Of a stretch of DNA of 64,000 nucleotides, positions 56,474 through 64,000 are shown one piece after another. The notes beneath the pieces are model-generated. The model was not told the DNA's origin, did no database searches, and worked only from the letters and a program-made list of their open reading frames with translations. Source of the DNA: Pseudotabrizicola sp. Lineage in GTDB: Bacteria; Pseudomonadota; Alphaproteobacteria; Rhodobacterales; Rhodobacteraceae. The stretch lies in contig NZ_JAUXOV010000041.1 in assembly GCF_030684215.1 (NCBI RefSeq), forward strand, positions 1 through 64,000, read 5' to 3'. The position numbers were made by a program, and so were the translations under genes. Every line of letters starts with the position of its first letter. Position 1 is the first letter of the stretch.

Positions 56474-57367
56474 ATGATTTTCGCGCAAGCTGCTGAGCTG
56501 ATCGGCAAGGGAAATGGTTTTATCGCAGCGCTGGACCAGTCGGGCGGATCGACGCCAAAGGCGCTGCGTCTGTATGGCGTGACCGAGGACGCCTATACGG
56601 GCGAAGCCGAAATGTATGACATGATCCACGCGATGCGGTCGCGCATTATCAAATCGCCCGCCTTTTCCGGTGACAAAGTGGTTGGCGCAATTCTGTTTGA
56701 ACAGACGATGGACCGCGATATCGACGGCATTCCAACCGCCCGGTTCTTGTCGGAGCAGCGCGGCGTTGTGCCGTTCCTCAAGATCGACAAGGGGCTGGAG
56801 GCCGAGGCCGATGGCGTCCAACTGATGAAGCCAATGCCGGGGCTGGATGCGCTGCTGGCCCGTGCCAAGGGGCTGGGGGTGTTTGGCACCAAGGAACGGT
56901 CGGTTGTGAATGCAGCCAATGCCAAGGGTATCGCTGCCATCGTCGCTCAGCAATTCGCCGTGGCTGATCAGGTTGCGGCGGCTGGCCTGATGCCAATTCT
57001 GGAACCCGAGGTGACCATCTCGATCACCGACAAGCCACAGGCCGAAGCGATGCTGATGGCAGAGATCCTGCGCCATCTGGACGCCCTGCCCACTGACCGG
57101 CAGGTCATGCTGAAACTGTCGCTGCCAAGCGTCGATAACTTCTACGCGCCGCTGGTCGATCATCCGCGTGTGCTGAAAGTCGTCGCGTTGTCGGGCGGTC
57201 ACAGCCGCGAAGCGGCCAATGCCATTCTGGCCCGTAATCGTGGCGTCATCGCCAGCTTTAGCCGCGCGTTGACCGAAGGTCTTTCGGCCCAGCAGTCAGA
57301 CGCCGAATTTGACGCCGCCTTGGGTCAGGCGATCAGCAGCATCCACGCGGCATCGGTTGCGGGCTAA
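56474..57367 (+). CDS. fda: Fructose-bisphosphate aldolase class I
   Basis: A 297-residue Schiff-base aldolase that splits or forms fructose 1,6-bisphosphate, needing no metal. GFIAALDQSGGSTPKALRLY, FLKIDKGLEAEADGVQLMKP, GTKERSVV and ALSGGHSREAANAILARN fit the bacterial class I group; the MLKLSLPSVDNFYAP segment carries the lysine expected in catalysis. AAAGGATC precedes the ATG. It follows pgk and the SDR on the same strand after about 100 bases. Confidence 0.95.
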   Translation: MIFAQAAELIGKGNGFIAALDQSGGSTPKALRLYGVTEDAYTGEAEMYDMIHAMRSRIIKSPAFSGDKVVGAILFEQTMDRDIDGIPTARFLSEQRGVVPFLKIDKGLEAEADGVQLMKPMPGLDALLARAKGLGVFGTKERSVVNAANAKGIAAIVAQQFAVADQVAAAGLMPILEPEVTISITDKPQAEAMLMAEILRHLDALPTDRQVMLKLSLPSVDNFYAPLVDHPRVLKVVALSGGHSREAANAILARNRGVIASFSRALTEGLSAQQSDAEFDAALGQAISSIHAASVAG

Positions 57368-57474
57368 ACACAGGCAAACGTGATGGGATTTCCCTGCAAA
57401 GGGGATTCCCTATCCGAATCAGATGTGCCATGATTCGCCAAGGGCCGGACAACACGGCCGCAAGGGGCAGATGG

Positions 57475-57777
57475 ATGACGGCACTGGGCAATCGCCTTCC
57501 GATTGGCGGAATTCTTTATCTTATGCTGGCCTTCATGCTGGGGGCTTATTTTACCTTTGCCGCTGTGCAAGGTGATTACGGCGTGTTCCGTCAGGTCCAG
57601 ATCCGCGCCGAGGCCGAGACGCTGCGCATCGAGCGTGACCGTCTGTATGTCGATCTGGGCAAGATCACCAATCTGACATCGCGTTTGTCTGACCGTTATC
57701 TCGATGTGGACCTGCTGGACGAACGCGTGCGCGATGTTCTGGGCTACGTCCGGCCTGACGAAATCGTCATCCGTTGA
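57475..57777 (+). CDS. ftsB: FtsB/DivIC-like septum formation initiator
   Basis: A 100-residue bitopic protein of the cell division FtsQLB complex. One membrane helix (IGGILYLMLAFMLGAYFTFA) is followed by a coiled coil (AEAETLRIERDRLYVDLGKI) and a short C-terminal domain ending DEIVIR. The ATG at 57475 is preferred because AGGGGCAG lies before it; an in-frame ATG at 57430 adds 15 polar residues. Its place just before pdhA is common in alphaproteobacteria. Confidence 0.88.
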   Translation: MTALGNRLPIGGILYLMLAFMLGAYFTFAAVQGDYGVFRQVQIRAEAETLRIERDRLYVDLGKITNLTSRLSDRYLDVDLLDERVRDVLGYVRPDEIVIR

Positions 57778-57887
57778 GCTGACATATCCCCTTCGCCAAG
57801 CAAGGCTCAGACCCCCATTTTGTGCATAGGTGCCATGCAGGACGCAGCGGCACTTTTTGTTTTGCCCAATAAATCCCGATGCGCTAT

Positions 57888-57911
57888 GGATAGTTTAATA
57901 CTGAACTATCC
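57888..57911. promoter_or_regulatory. Putative operator upstream of pdhA
   Basis: GGATAGTT and AACTATCC form a perfect 8-bp palindrome with an 8-base AT-rich centre (TAATACTG), 27 bases before the pdhA ATG. An AT-rich palindrome this close to a start suits a repressor site. I cannot name the regulator. Confidence 0.5.
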
Positions 57912-57937
57912 AAGCCACAGACGGGAGGATGCCGCAT

Positions 57938-58927
57938 ATGGCCGCCAAGAAACCAGCCGAGAGGTCGAACGCCTCGAAGGACGAGTTGCTGAAATACTAC
58001 CGCGAGATGTTGCTGATCCGCCGGTTTGAGGAAAAGGCGGGCCAGTTGTATGGCATGGGCCTGATCGGTGGCTTTTGCCACCTGTATATCGGCCAGGAAG
58101 CGGTTGTTGTGGGGCTGGAAGCGGCCACCAAAGACGGTGACAAGCGCGTCACCAGCTACCGCGACCACGGCCACATGCTGGCCTGCGGCATGGACCCAAA
58201 AGGCGTGATGGCAGAACTGACCGGACGCATCGGCGGCTATTCCAAGGGGAAAGGCGGCTCGATGCACATGTTCTCCAAGGAAAAGCACTTCTACGGCGGC
58301 CACGGGATCGTCGGCGCGCAGGTGCCATTGGGGGCGGGTCTGGCCTTTGCCGACAAATACCTTGGAAATGACAATGTGACCTTCACCTATTTCGGCGATG
58401 GCGCGGCCAACCAGGGCCAGGTGTATGAAGCCTACAACATGGCGCAGCTTTGGAACCTTCCGGTGATTTTCGTCATTGAAAACAACGGTTATGCCATGGG
58501 AACATCGGTTAAACGCTCGACCAAATCGCCCTCCCTGTGGGAACGCGGTGCCGCGTATGGCATCAAGGGCGAAGCGGTTGACGGGATGGATGTTCTGGCC
58601 GTGAAAGCCGCTGGAGAAAAGGCGGTTGCCGCCTGCCGCGCGGGCGATGGCCCCTATATTCTGGAAATGATGACCTATCGCTATCGCGGTCACTCGATGT
58701 CTGACCCGGCGAAGTATCGCACGCGTGAGGAAGTCGAGAAAATGCGCACCGAAAAAGACGCCATCGAACATGTCCGCGATCTGCTGCTGCAAGGTGGACA
58801 TGCCAGCGACGAAGACCTGAAAGCCATCGACAAAGAGATCAAGGCACAGGTCAACGAATCGGCCGAATTTTCAAAAGACAGCCCAGAGCCTCCGGTCGAG
58901 GAACTCTGGACAGACATCTACGCCTGA
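57938..58927 (+). CDS. pdhA: Pyruvate dehydrogenase E1 component subunit alpha
   Basis: A 329-residue ThDP-binding subunit that decarboxylates pyruvate. The ThDP motif is [20 protein letters not shown] followed by [32 protein letters not shown] opens the domain and [18 protein letters not shown] gives the phosphorylation-loop region of the family. GGGAGG lies 9 bases before the ATG at 57938; an ATG three codons earlier sits too close to that site. pdhB follows at 13 bases. Confidence 0.97.
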   Translation: MAAKKPAERSNASKDELLKYYREMLLIRRFEEKAGQLYGMGLIGGFCHLYIGQEAVVVGLEAATKDGDKRVTSYRDHGHMLACGMDPKGVMAELTGRIGGYSKGKGGSMHMFSKEKHFYGGHGIVGAQVPLGAGLAFADKYLGNDNVTFTYFGDGAANQGQVYEAYNMAQLWNLPVIFVIENNGYAMGTSVKRSTKSPSLWERGAAYGIKGEAVDGMDVLAVKAAGEKAVAACRAGDGPYILEMMTYRYRGHSMSDPAKYRTREEVEKMRTEKDAIEHVRDLLLQGGHASDEDLKAIDKEIKAQVNESAEFSKDSPEPPVEELWTDIYA

Positions 58928-58940
58928 GGGGGAACGACAC

Positions 58941-60320
58941 ATGGCAACCGAAGTATTGATGCCCGCGCTTTCCCCGACGATGGAAGAAGGCACGCTGGCC
59001 AAATGGCTGGTCAAAGAGGGTGATGTGGTGAAATCGGGTCAGATTCTGGCCGAGATTGAAACCGACAAGGCAACGATGGAATTCGAGGCGACCGATGAAG
59101 GGATCATTGGCAAACTGCTGGTGGCCGAGGGCACATCGGGCGTGAAAGTGAACACGCCGATTGCGGTCCTGGTTGAAGAAGGCGAATCTGTCAGCGACAC
59201 GCCCGCCCCCAAGGCGGTTGCGGCGGTTGTCGCGGCAGCAGAGGCCCCGGCATCGGTGCCCGCGCAGGCCGCAAGCCCCGCCCCTGCCCCGGTTGCCGCA
59301 GCAAAAGGCTGGCCACACGCCGACCTGCCCGATGGCCCGACCAAGACCATGACCGTGCGCGAAGCATTGCGCGAGGCGATGGCCGAAGAAATGCGCCGTG
59401 ATCCCAACGTGTTCCTGATGGGGGAAGAGGTTGGCGAATACCAAGGCGCCTACAAGATCAGCCAAGGTCTGCTGGATGAATTCGGCGCCAAGCGCGTGGT
59501 CGATACGCCAATCACCGAACACGGCTTTGCCGGGATCGCGGTTGGCGCAAGCTGGGGCGGTCTGCGCCCGATTGTCGAGTTCATGACGTTCAACTTCGCC
59601 ATGCAGGCGATTGATCACATCATCAACTCGGCTGCGAAAACGCTGTATATGTCGGGTGGCCAGATGGGCAGCCCGATGGTGTTCCGTGGCCCCAACGGTG
59701 CCGCCGCCCGCGTCGGCGCGCAGCACTCTCAGGATTACGCCGCATGGTATGCGGCCATTCCGGGGCTCAAGGTCTGCATGCCGTATTCGGCAGCCGATGC
59801 AAAAGGCCTGCTGAAAACCGCGATCCGGGATCCGAACCCGGTTATCTTCCTTGAAAATGAAATCCTCTATGGCCGCAGCTTTGACGTGCCGACCGACCCG
59901 GATTTCACCATTCCCTTTGGCAAGGCGTCAATCATCCGCGAAGGCACGGATGTCACAATCGTCAGTTTTGGCATCGGTGTCGCGCACTCGCTGCTGGCGG
60001 CCGACCTGCTTGCGCAAGATGGCATCAGCGCCGAGGTGATCAACCTGCGCACCCTGCGCCCGATTGATTACGATACGGTTCTGGCGTCGGTACAGAAGAC
60101 CAACCGCTGCATCACCGTTGAGGAAGGTTTCCCCGTCGGGTCGATCGGCGACCATATGGCCAGCACGATCATGCAGCGCGCGTTTGACTATCTGGATGCG
60201 CCCGTCATCACCTGCACCGGCAAGGATGTGCCGATGCCTTACGCCGCGAACCTTGAAAAGTTCGCCCTCATCACCCCGGCGGAAATCGCTGCCGCGGTCA
60301 AATCTGTCTGCTATCGTTAA
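58941..60320 (+). CDS. pdhB: Pyruvate dehydrogenase E1 subunit beta with lipoyl domain
   Basis: A 459-residue subunit built of an N-terminal lipoyl domain (residues 1-80, lipoyl lysine in ETDKATMEF), an Ala/Pro linker (about 85-125), and the E1 beta transketolase-like part from [55 protein letters not shown] and [16 protein letters not shown] are typical. The lipoyl fusion is the known alphaproteobacterial arrangement. Its lipoyl-domain DNA is nearly the same as that of pdhC. Confidence 0.97.
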   Translation: MATEVLMPALSPTMEEGTLAKWLVKEGDVVKSGQILAEIETDKATMEFEATDEGIIGKLLVAEGTSGVKVNTPIAVLVEEGESVSDTPAPKAVAAVVAAAEAPASVPAQAASPAPAPVAAAKGWPHADLPDGPTKTMTVREALREAMAEEMRRDPNVFLMGEEVGEYQGAYKISQGLLDEFGAKRVVDTPITEHGFAGIAVGASWGGLRPIVEFMTFNFAMQAIDHIINSAAKTLYMSGGQMGSPMVFRGPNGAAARVGAQHSQDYAAWYAAIPGLKVCMPYSAADAKGLLKTAIRDPNPVIFLENEILYGRSFDVPTDPDFTIPFGKASIIREGTDVTIVSFGIGVAHSLLAADLLAQDGISAEVINLRTLRPIDYDTVLASVQKTNRCITVEEGFPVGSIGDHMASTIMQRAFDYLDAPVITCTGKDVPMPYAANLEKFALITPAEIAAAVKSVCYR

Positions 60321-60330
60321 GGGGGCTGTC

Positions 60331-61629
60331 ATGGCTGTTGAAATTCTGATGCCCGCGCTTTCCCCGACGATGGAAGAAGGCACTTTGGCCAAATGGCTGG
60401 TGAAAGAGGGTGATGTGGTGAAATCCGGCCAGATTCTGGCCGAGATTGAAACCGACAAGGCAACGATGGAGTTTGAGGCGACAGACGAAGGCACCATCGG
60501 CAAACTGCTGGTCGCCGAGGGCACGTCAGGGGTCAAGGTGAACGATCCGATTGCGGTGCTGCTGGAAGATGGCGAGAGCCTGTCTGACGTCAAGCCCGCT
60601 GCCGCCCCTGCAGCGGCAACACCTTCGCCAGCGACACCTGCCGCAGCATCGGCAACCTCTACCCCGGCCGCCGCTGTGGCCGCACCCGGCGCGCGTGTCT
60701 TCGCCTCGCCGCTGGCGCGCCGCATTGCCAAGGAAAAAGGTCTGGACCTGAGCGCCGTTCAAGGCTCTGGCCCGCATGGCCGCATCGTGCGCGCCGATGT
60801 CGAGGGCGCAAAGGCGGCCCCAAAAGCCGCGGCCCCGGCTGCGGCAGCACCCGCCGCGGCACCGGCAGCGGCCTCGGCCAAGACCGCAATGCCCACCGGA
60901 CCGTCGACCGAGACCGTTCTGAAAATGTATGCCGACCGCGCCTTTACCGAGGTGCCGCTGGACGGAATGCGCCGCACCATCGCGGCGCGCCTGACCGAAG
61001 CCAAACAGACCATCCCGCATTTCTATCTGCGCCGTGACGTGCAGTTGGATGCGCTGATGGCCTTCCGCGAGACGCTGAACAAATCTCTCGAAGGGCGCGG
61101 TGTGAAACTGTCGGTCAATGACTTCATGATCAAGGCCTGCGCACAAGCGCTGCAAGCCGTGCCGGATTGCAACGCCGTCTGGGCGGGGGACCGTATCCTG
61201 AAGCTCAAGCCATCAGACGTGGCCGTCGCGGTCGCGATTGAAGGTGGGTTATTTACCCCCGTCTTGCGCGATGCCGACAAAAAGTCCCTCTCGGCCCTGT
61301 CAGCCGAGATGAAAGATCTGGCCGGTCGCGCCAAGACCAAGAAGCTGGCCCCGCATGAATATCAGGGCGGCAGCTTTGCGATATCCAACCTTGGGATGAT
61401 GGGCGTGGAAAACTTTGACGCCGTGATCAACCCGCCGCATGGGTCGATTTTGGCGGTCGGCGCAGGCATCAAGAAACCCGTGGTCAAATCCGATGGCACC
61501 ATCGGGGTGGCGACCGTGATGTCGATGACCCTGTCGGTCGATCACCGCGTGATCGATGGTGCCCTGGGTGCCGCCTTCCTGAAGGCCGTGATTGAGGCTT
61601 TGGAAAACCCGATGACCATGCTGGCCTGA
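60331..61629 (+). CDS. pdhC: Dihydrolipoamide acetyltransferase (E2 of pyruvate dehydrogenase)
   Basis: A 432-residue core subunit that transfers the acetyl group to CoA. The lipoyl domain covers residues 1-80 (ETDKATMEF), an Ala/Pro linker follows, the peripheral subunit-binding domain is [19 protein letters not shown] then [16 protein letters not shown], a second Ala/Pro linker comes next, and the catalytic domain ends with the active-site [18 protein letters not shown]. The start is at 60331, 10 bases after pdhB. A strong hairpin follows; the E3 gene is not adjacent. Confidence 0.97.
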   Translation: MAVEILMPALSPTMEEGTLAKWLVKEGDVVKSGQILAEIETDKATMEFEATDEGTIGKLLVAEGTSGVKVNDPIAVLLEDGESLSDVKPAAAPAAATPSPATPAAASATSTPAAAVAAPGARVFASPLARRIAKEKGLDLSAVQGSGPHGRIVRADVEGAKAAPKAAAPAAAAPAAAPAAASAKTAMPTGPSTETVLKMYADRAFTEVPLDGMRRTIAARLTEAKQTIPHFYLRRDVQLDALMAFRETLNKSLEGRGVKLSVNDFMIKACAQALQAVPDCNAVWAGDRILKLKPSDVAVAVAIEGGLFTPVLRDADKKSLSALSAEMKDLAGRAKTKKLAPHEYQGGSFAISNLGMMGVENFDAVINPPHGSILAVGAGIKKPVVKSDGTIGVATVMSMTLSVDHRVIDGALGAAFLKAVIEALENPMTMLA

Positions 61630-61636
61630 CACAGAT

Positions 61637-61670
61637 CAACGCCCCGGCCTTGCACTGGGCCGGGGCGTTG
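61637..61670. terminator. Terminator after pdhC
   Basis: CAACGCCCCGGCC and GGCCGGGGCGTTG make a perfect 13-bp stem with an 8-base loop, 7 bases after the pdhC stop. Confidence 0.8.
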
Positions 61671-61675
61671 AAAAC

Positions 61676-61744
61676 ATGAGTATTTAGACCAAGATGAAAT
61701 ATCAGGCTCTAAGGCTTGGTCTTCGTTTCGGCTAAAATACTCAT
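61676..61744. repeat. Long imperfect hairpin form of the dispersed repeat
   Basis: ATGAGTATTT (61676-61685) pairs with AAATACTCAT (61735-61744), and inside it AGACCAAG (61686-61693) with CTTGGTCT (61714-61721). The left arm is module A (ATGAGTATTTAGACCAAGAT then GAA). It lies between convergent pdhC and cysE. Confidence 0.8.
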
Positions 61745-61795
61745 TTGACGACATGGAAAAGATCTGTACTCGTCAGATGAGGACCAGACGCTGAA

Positions 61796-62614
61796 TCAGT
61801 CGCAGTCCATGCAACCTGTCAGATTGTGATCCATCGACATCGCCGGCTGCGAACAACCTGCTTCGCCCACGATCTTGGCCGGAACCCCGGCCACGGTCTT
61901 GTTGCGCGGAATGTCCTGCAACACCACCGAGCCCGCAGCGATACGGCTGCAATTGCCGATGTGGATATTGCCCAGCACCTTGGCACCCGCCCCGATCAGC
62001 ACGCCGTCGCCGATCTTTGGGTGGCGGTCGCCGTCTTCTTTGCCAGTGCCGCCCAGCGTCACCGAATGCAGCATCGACACATTGTCGCCGACCACCGCAG
62101 TCTCGCCGATCACGATGGAATGGGCGTGGTCGATCATCAGGCCTTTGCCCACACGCGCGCCGGGGTGGATATCGACGCCAAACGCCTCTGACACCCGCAT
62201 TTGCACGAAATAGGCCAGATCGCGGCGGCCGTGGGTCCACAGCCAATGGCCGACACGGTAGGCCTGAACCGCCTGATAGCCCTTGAAGAAAAGGATTGGC
62301 TGCAAATACCGATGGCAGGCCGGATCGCGGTCGTAAATTGCCATCAGGTCGGCCCGCGCAGCCGCCCCTAGCTCCGGGTCTTCCCCGTAGGCCTGGTCGG
62401 CGATTTCACGCAAAATCTGCTCACCCATCTCGGCCGACGCCAGCTTGAACGAGAACCGATACGCCAGTGCTTGTTCCATCGTCGTGTGATGCAGCAAAGA
62501 GGAATGGATCATGCCACCCAAGAGCGGGTCTTCCTTGATCGCCGCCTCGGCCTCGTCACAAACCCTAGTCCATACCGGATCAAGGGGCGACAGTTTCAGT
62601 TTTCGCTCGGCCAT
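61796..62614 (-). CDS. cysE: Serine O-acetyltransferase
   Basis: A 272-residue enzyme making O-acetylserine for cysteine synthesis. The N-terminal helical part (PVWTRVCDEAEAAIKEDPLL) is followed by YRVGHWLWTHGRRDLAYF and the left-handed beta-helix with hexapeptide repeats: IHPGARVGKGLMIDHAHSIV, TAVVGDNVSMLHSVTLGGTG. The C-terminus continues about 25 residues past the helix and ends HNLTGCMDCD with two cysteines. AAGGATC precedes the ATG. It shares a 180-base divergent region with the hemP unit. Confidence 0.96.
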   Translation of the reverse strand: MAERKLKLSPLDPVWTRVCDEAEAAIKEDPLLGGMIHSSLLHHTTMEQALAYRFSFKLASAEMGEQILREIADQAYGEDPELGAAARADLMAIYDRDPACHRYLQPILFFKGYQAVQAYRVGHWLWTHGRRDLAYFVQMRVSEAFGVDIHPGARVGKGLMIDHAHSIVIGETAVVGDNVSMLHSVTLGGTGKEDGDRHPKIGDGVLIGAGAKVLGNIHIGNCSRIAAGSVVLQDIPRNKTVAGVPAKIVGEAGCSQPAMSMDHNLTGCMDCD

Positions 62615-62794
62615 GGCACGATCCTTTCAGAGTGTCGTCTAGAAATGTAGCAGGTAGCGCTCTGGTTCAACAGCCATCTTGAAAAAACCTTTGAAGGGAG
62701 ACTTTACATTCCAAAGTATTTTTGTAAGTTATTAGGGCAGCCAGTCCGGACGGGCCAGCCAAGACCATGACCCCTGTCCAAAGGATGCCCCGAC

Positions 62795-62926
62795 ATGCCC
62801 CTTCACCTTGCCCGCCCCGTTCCGGATCTGCCAGACCTTGCCGAGCTGTTGCGCCAGTCACTCGCCGGTTTTGCGCCCAATGATCTGCTGGCCGCAATGC
62901 TAGACCGGATGGAGGGGCGCCCATGA
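62795..62926 (+). CDS. Short ORF coupled to hemP
   Basis: A 43-codon frame, MPLHLARPVPDLPDLAELLR then QSLAGFAPNDLLAAMLDRME and GRP, with AAAGGA about 10 bases before the ATG. Its TGA overlaps the hemP ATG (ATGA), so the two are coupled. It has no signal or membrane helix and is rich in leucine and proline. I do not recognise the family. Association with hemP suggests a role in haem or iron handling, which is inference. Confidence 0.55.
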   Translation: MPLHLARPVPDLPDLAELLRQSLAGFAPNDLLAAMLDRMEGRP

Positions 62927-63081
62927 ACGCCCTTACCGATATGAGCAGGCTTGCCGAGGCCATTCCGCTTCATGATGCAACCGCCCTGACCGAAGGCGGA
63001 CGCGAGGCGCGCATCCTGTTGAATGGCATGATTTATTCATTGCGCATCACGCGGCAGGGTAAACTGATCCTGACCAAGTAA
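62923..63081 (+). CDS. hemP: Hemin uptake protein HemP
   Basis: A 52-residue protein with the HemP family core ARILLNGMIYSLRITRQGKL ending ILTK. Small proteins of this family are encoded with haem uptake genes and in some alpha- and betaproteobacteria act in iron-dependent regulation of haem receptor genes (HmuP). No receptor or hmu transport genes follow in this window. It is translated after a 43-codon ORF by ATGA overlap. Confidence 0.88.
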   Translation: MNALTDMSRLAEAIPLHDATALTEGGREARILLNGMIYSLRITRQGKLILTK

Positions 63082-63101
63082 GCCGGGTCCACCGGCCCGC
63101 T

Positions 63102-63734
63102 TTACCGGTTCAGATGACGGCGCAGCGCGGCGATATCCTCGCGCATGACCGCATGCCCTGCCCCCGGAAAAACCCGCATTTCAACGGTTGCGCCCGCCTT
63201 GCGCAAGGCTGCGGCACTGTCTTCCACGCGCCTGAGCGGGATATGCGGATCGCGCGTGTGCACCGAAATCCAGACCTGCCCGCTGCGCGGTCCGCTATAG
63301 GACAGGTCTTTGTCGGCGTGCCCGTAAAGCGCGGGATCGGGCTGGCCATGATCTGCCAGCCCGACAAGGCCACCGGATAACGCAAACACACCTGCCAGTC
63401 CCTTGCCCTCACGAGCAAAGGCTTCGAGCGCCAGACACGCGCCCTGACTAAACCCGCACAGCCAGATGGCGGATCGCGCCAGCCCCGCCTGCTCCAGCCG
63501 GCTCACCCCGGCTGCAACTTCGGCAAGCCCGCGTTCCACAAACGGCTCCATCTGGGCGAAAGGTGCCAGAAAACTGCTGGGCCACCAACTGTTGCCCGGT
63601 GCCTCAGGGGCCACAGCCGCCACATCGGGCAGTCCGGCGTGGTCCAGAAGCGACAGAATATCTGCCCCGGACCCGCCACGCCCATGCAACATCACCAGGC
63701 CTTGCGTCGCCGCCTGAGGCAGCCGCGCAATCAC
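63102..63734 (-). CDS. Alpha/beta-hydrolase, phospholipase/carboxylesterase family
   Basis: A 210-residue serine hydrolase. GLVMLHGRGGSGADILSLL is the oxyanion region, the nucleophile is in LCGFSQGACLALEAF, the acid is probably the Asp in HTRDPHIPL, and the histidine is in PGAGHAVMREDI. The GTG start overlaps the stop of the upstream dioxygenase gene (GTGA), so the two are coupled. Such esterase-dioxygenase pairs are common next to ring-cleaving VOC genes. The natural substrate is unknown. Confidence 0.9.
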   Translation of the reverse strand: MIARLPQAATQGLVMLHGRGGSGADILSLLDHAGLPDVAAVAPEAPGNSWWPSSFLAPFAQMEPFVERGLAEVAAGVSRLEQAGLARSAIWLCGFSQGACLALEAFAREGKGLAGVFALSGGLVGLADHGQPDPALYGHADKDLSYSGPRSGQVWISVHTRDPHIPLRRVEDSAAALRKAGATVEMRVFPGAGHAVMREDIAALRRHLNR

Positions 63735-64000
63735 GACCGAACCCGCAATGGCGGCAAAACCCGCTCGATCCGACCGCGCATGGCTTCGTATTGCTCGGGC
63801 AGTTTCAGGGCCTGTCCAAGCTGGTCCACAGGCTCATCAATCGCAAAACCCGGAGGATCGGTCGCAATTTCAAACAACACGCCGCCGGGTTCGCGGAAGT
63901 AGATCGCGTTGAAATACTGACGGTCTTTTACCTCGGTCGTGCGGTGACCGGCATGGGCAAGACGGTCCATCCAATCCAGCTGCTCTGCGTCATCACGGGC
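63731..64000 (-). CDS. VOC family ring-cleaving dioxygenase, C-terminal part (runs off the window)
   Basis: Only the last 89 codons are present; the gene starts beyond the right edge. The motif YFREPGGVLFEIATDPPGF, with the metal-ligand glutamate, is typical of glyoxalase/bleomycin-resistance (VOC) fold dioxygenases of the LinE/PcpA-like group. LGQALKLPEQYEAMRGRIE near the end fits the same family. It is coupled to the esterase gene downstream. Confidence 0.85.
   Translation of the reverse strand, partial: ARDDAEQLDWMDRLAHAGHRTTEVKDRQYFNAIYFREPGGVLFEIATDPPGFAIDEPVDQLGQALKLPEQYEAMRGRIERVLPPLRVRS

Overview
The window looks like chromosomal DNA of a GC-rich, photosynthetic alphaproteobacterium of the Rhodobacteraceae. 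This rests on gene content: a Rhodobacter-type superoperon crtE-crtF-bchCXYZ-pufQBALMX followed by dxs, with pufX and no pufC; crtD and crtC of the spheroidene branch; a lipoyl-fused pyruvate dehydrogenase E1 beta; and the block pyrC-pyrE-dnaB-alr, radA-cvpA-purF. I saw no rRNA, tRNA, CRISPR array, prophage or insertion sequence.

Layout. 0-5 kb: a forward operon for pyrimidine/hydantoin use (dihydropyrimidinase plus a four-gene ABC importer with an NMT1/THI5-type binding protein). 5-25 kb: mixed metabolism and envelope genes: DUF3422 protein, pntAB transhydrogenase, a small methyltransferase, kynU, a lipoprotein L,D-transpeptidase, a D-lyxose isomerase-like cupin, a peptidase C26 amidotransferase, a broken DUF305-like gene, a class V aminotransferase, an MsbA-like exporter with ygfZ, efp, a small Rhodobacteraceae protein, a PopZ-like acidic protein, tolC, a pcm-family methyltransferase, and a pair of unknown exported/membrane proteins.

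25-40 kb: part of a photosynthesis gene cluster. On the minus strand crtE and crtF (carotenoids), bchCXYZ (bacteriochlorophyll a), pufQBALMX (light-harvesting 1 and reaction centre) and dxs (isoprenoid precursor) run in one direction; crtD-crtC diverge from crtE, and tspO closes the block. Two pairs of TGT-N12-ACA palindromes, the PpsR/CrtJ motif, lie in the crtE/crtD divergent region and before bchC. crtA, crtI, crtB, puhA and the remaining bch genes are not in the window.

40-64 kb: a housekeeping block (pyrC, pyrE, dnaB, alr, mlaEF-like, radA, cvpA, purF), then an SDR, a Cys/Met PLP enzyme, two cyclophilins, pgk, another SDR, class I aldolase, ftsB, pdhABC, cysE, a short ORF coupled to hemP, an esterase and a truncated VOC dioxygenase.

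Points of most interest: a 24-codon ORF coupled between bchX and bchY; a crtC frame with no canonical start codon near its homology start; a 43-codon ORF overlapping hemP; a DUF305 relic; and an intergenic repeat family (ATACTCCCGC / GAGTATTTnnnCCAAGATGAA) at gene 3' ends and once inside the bch operon.
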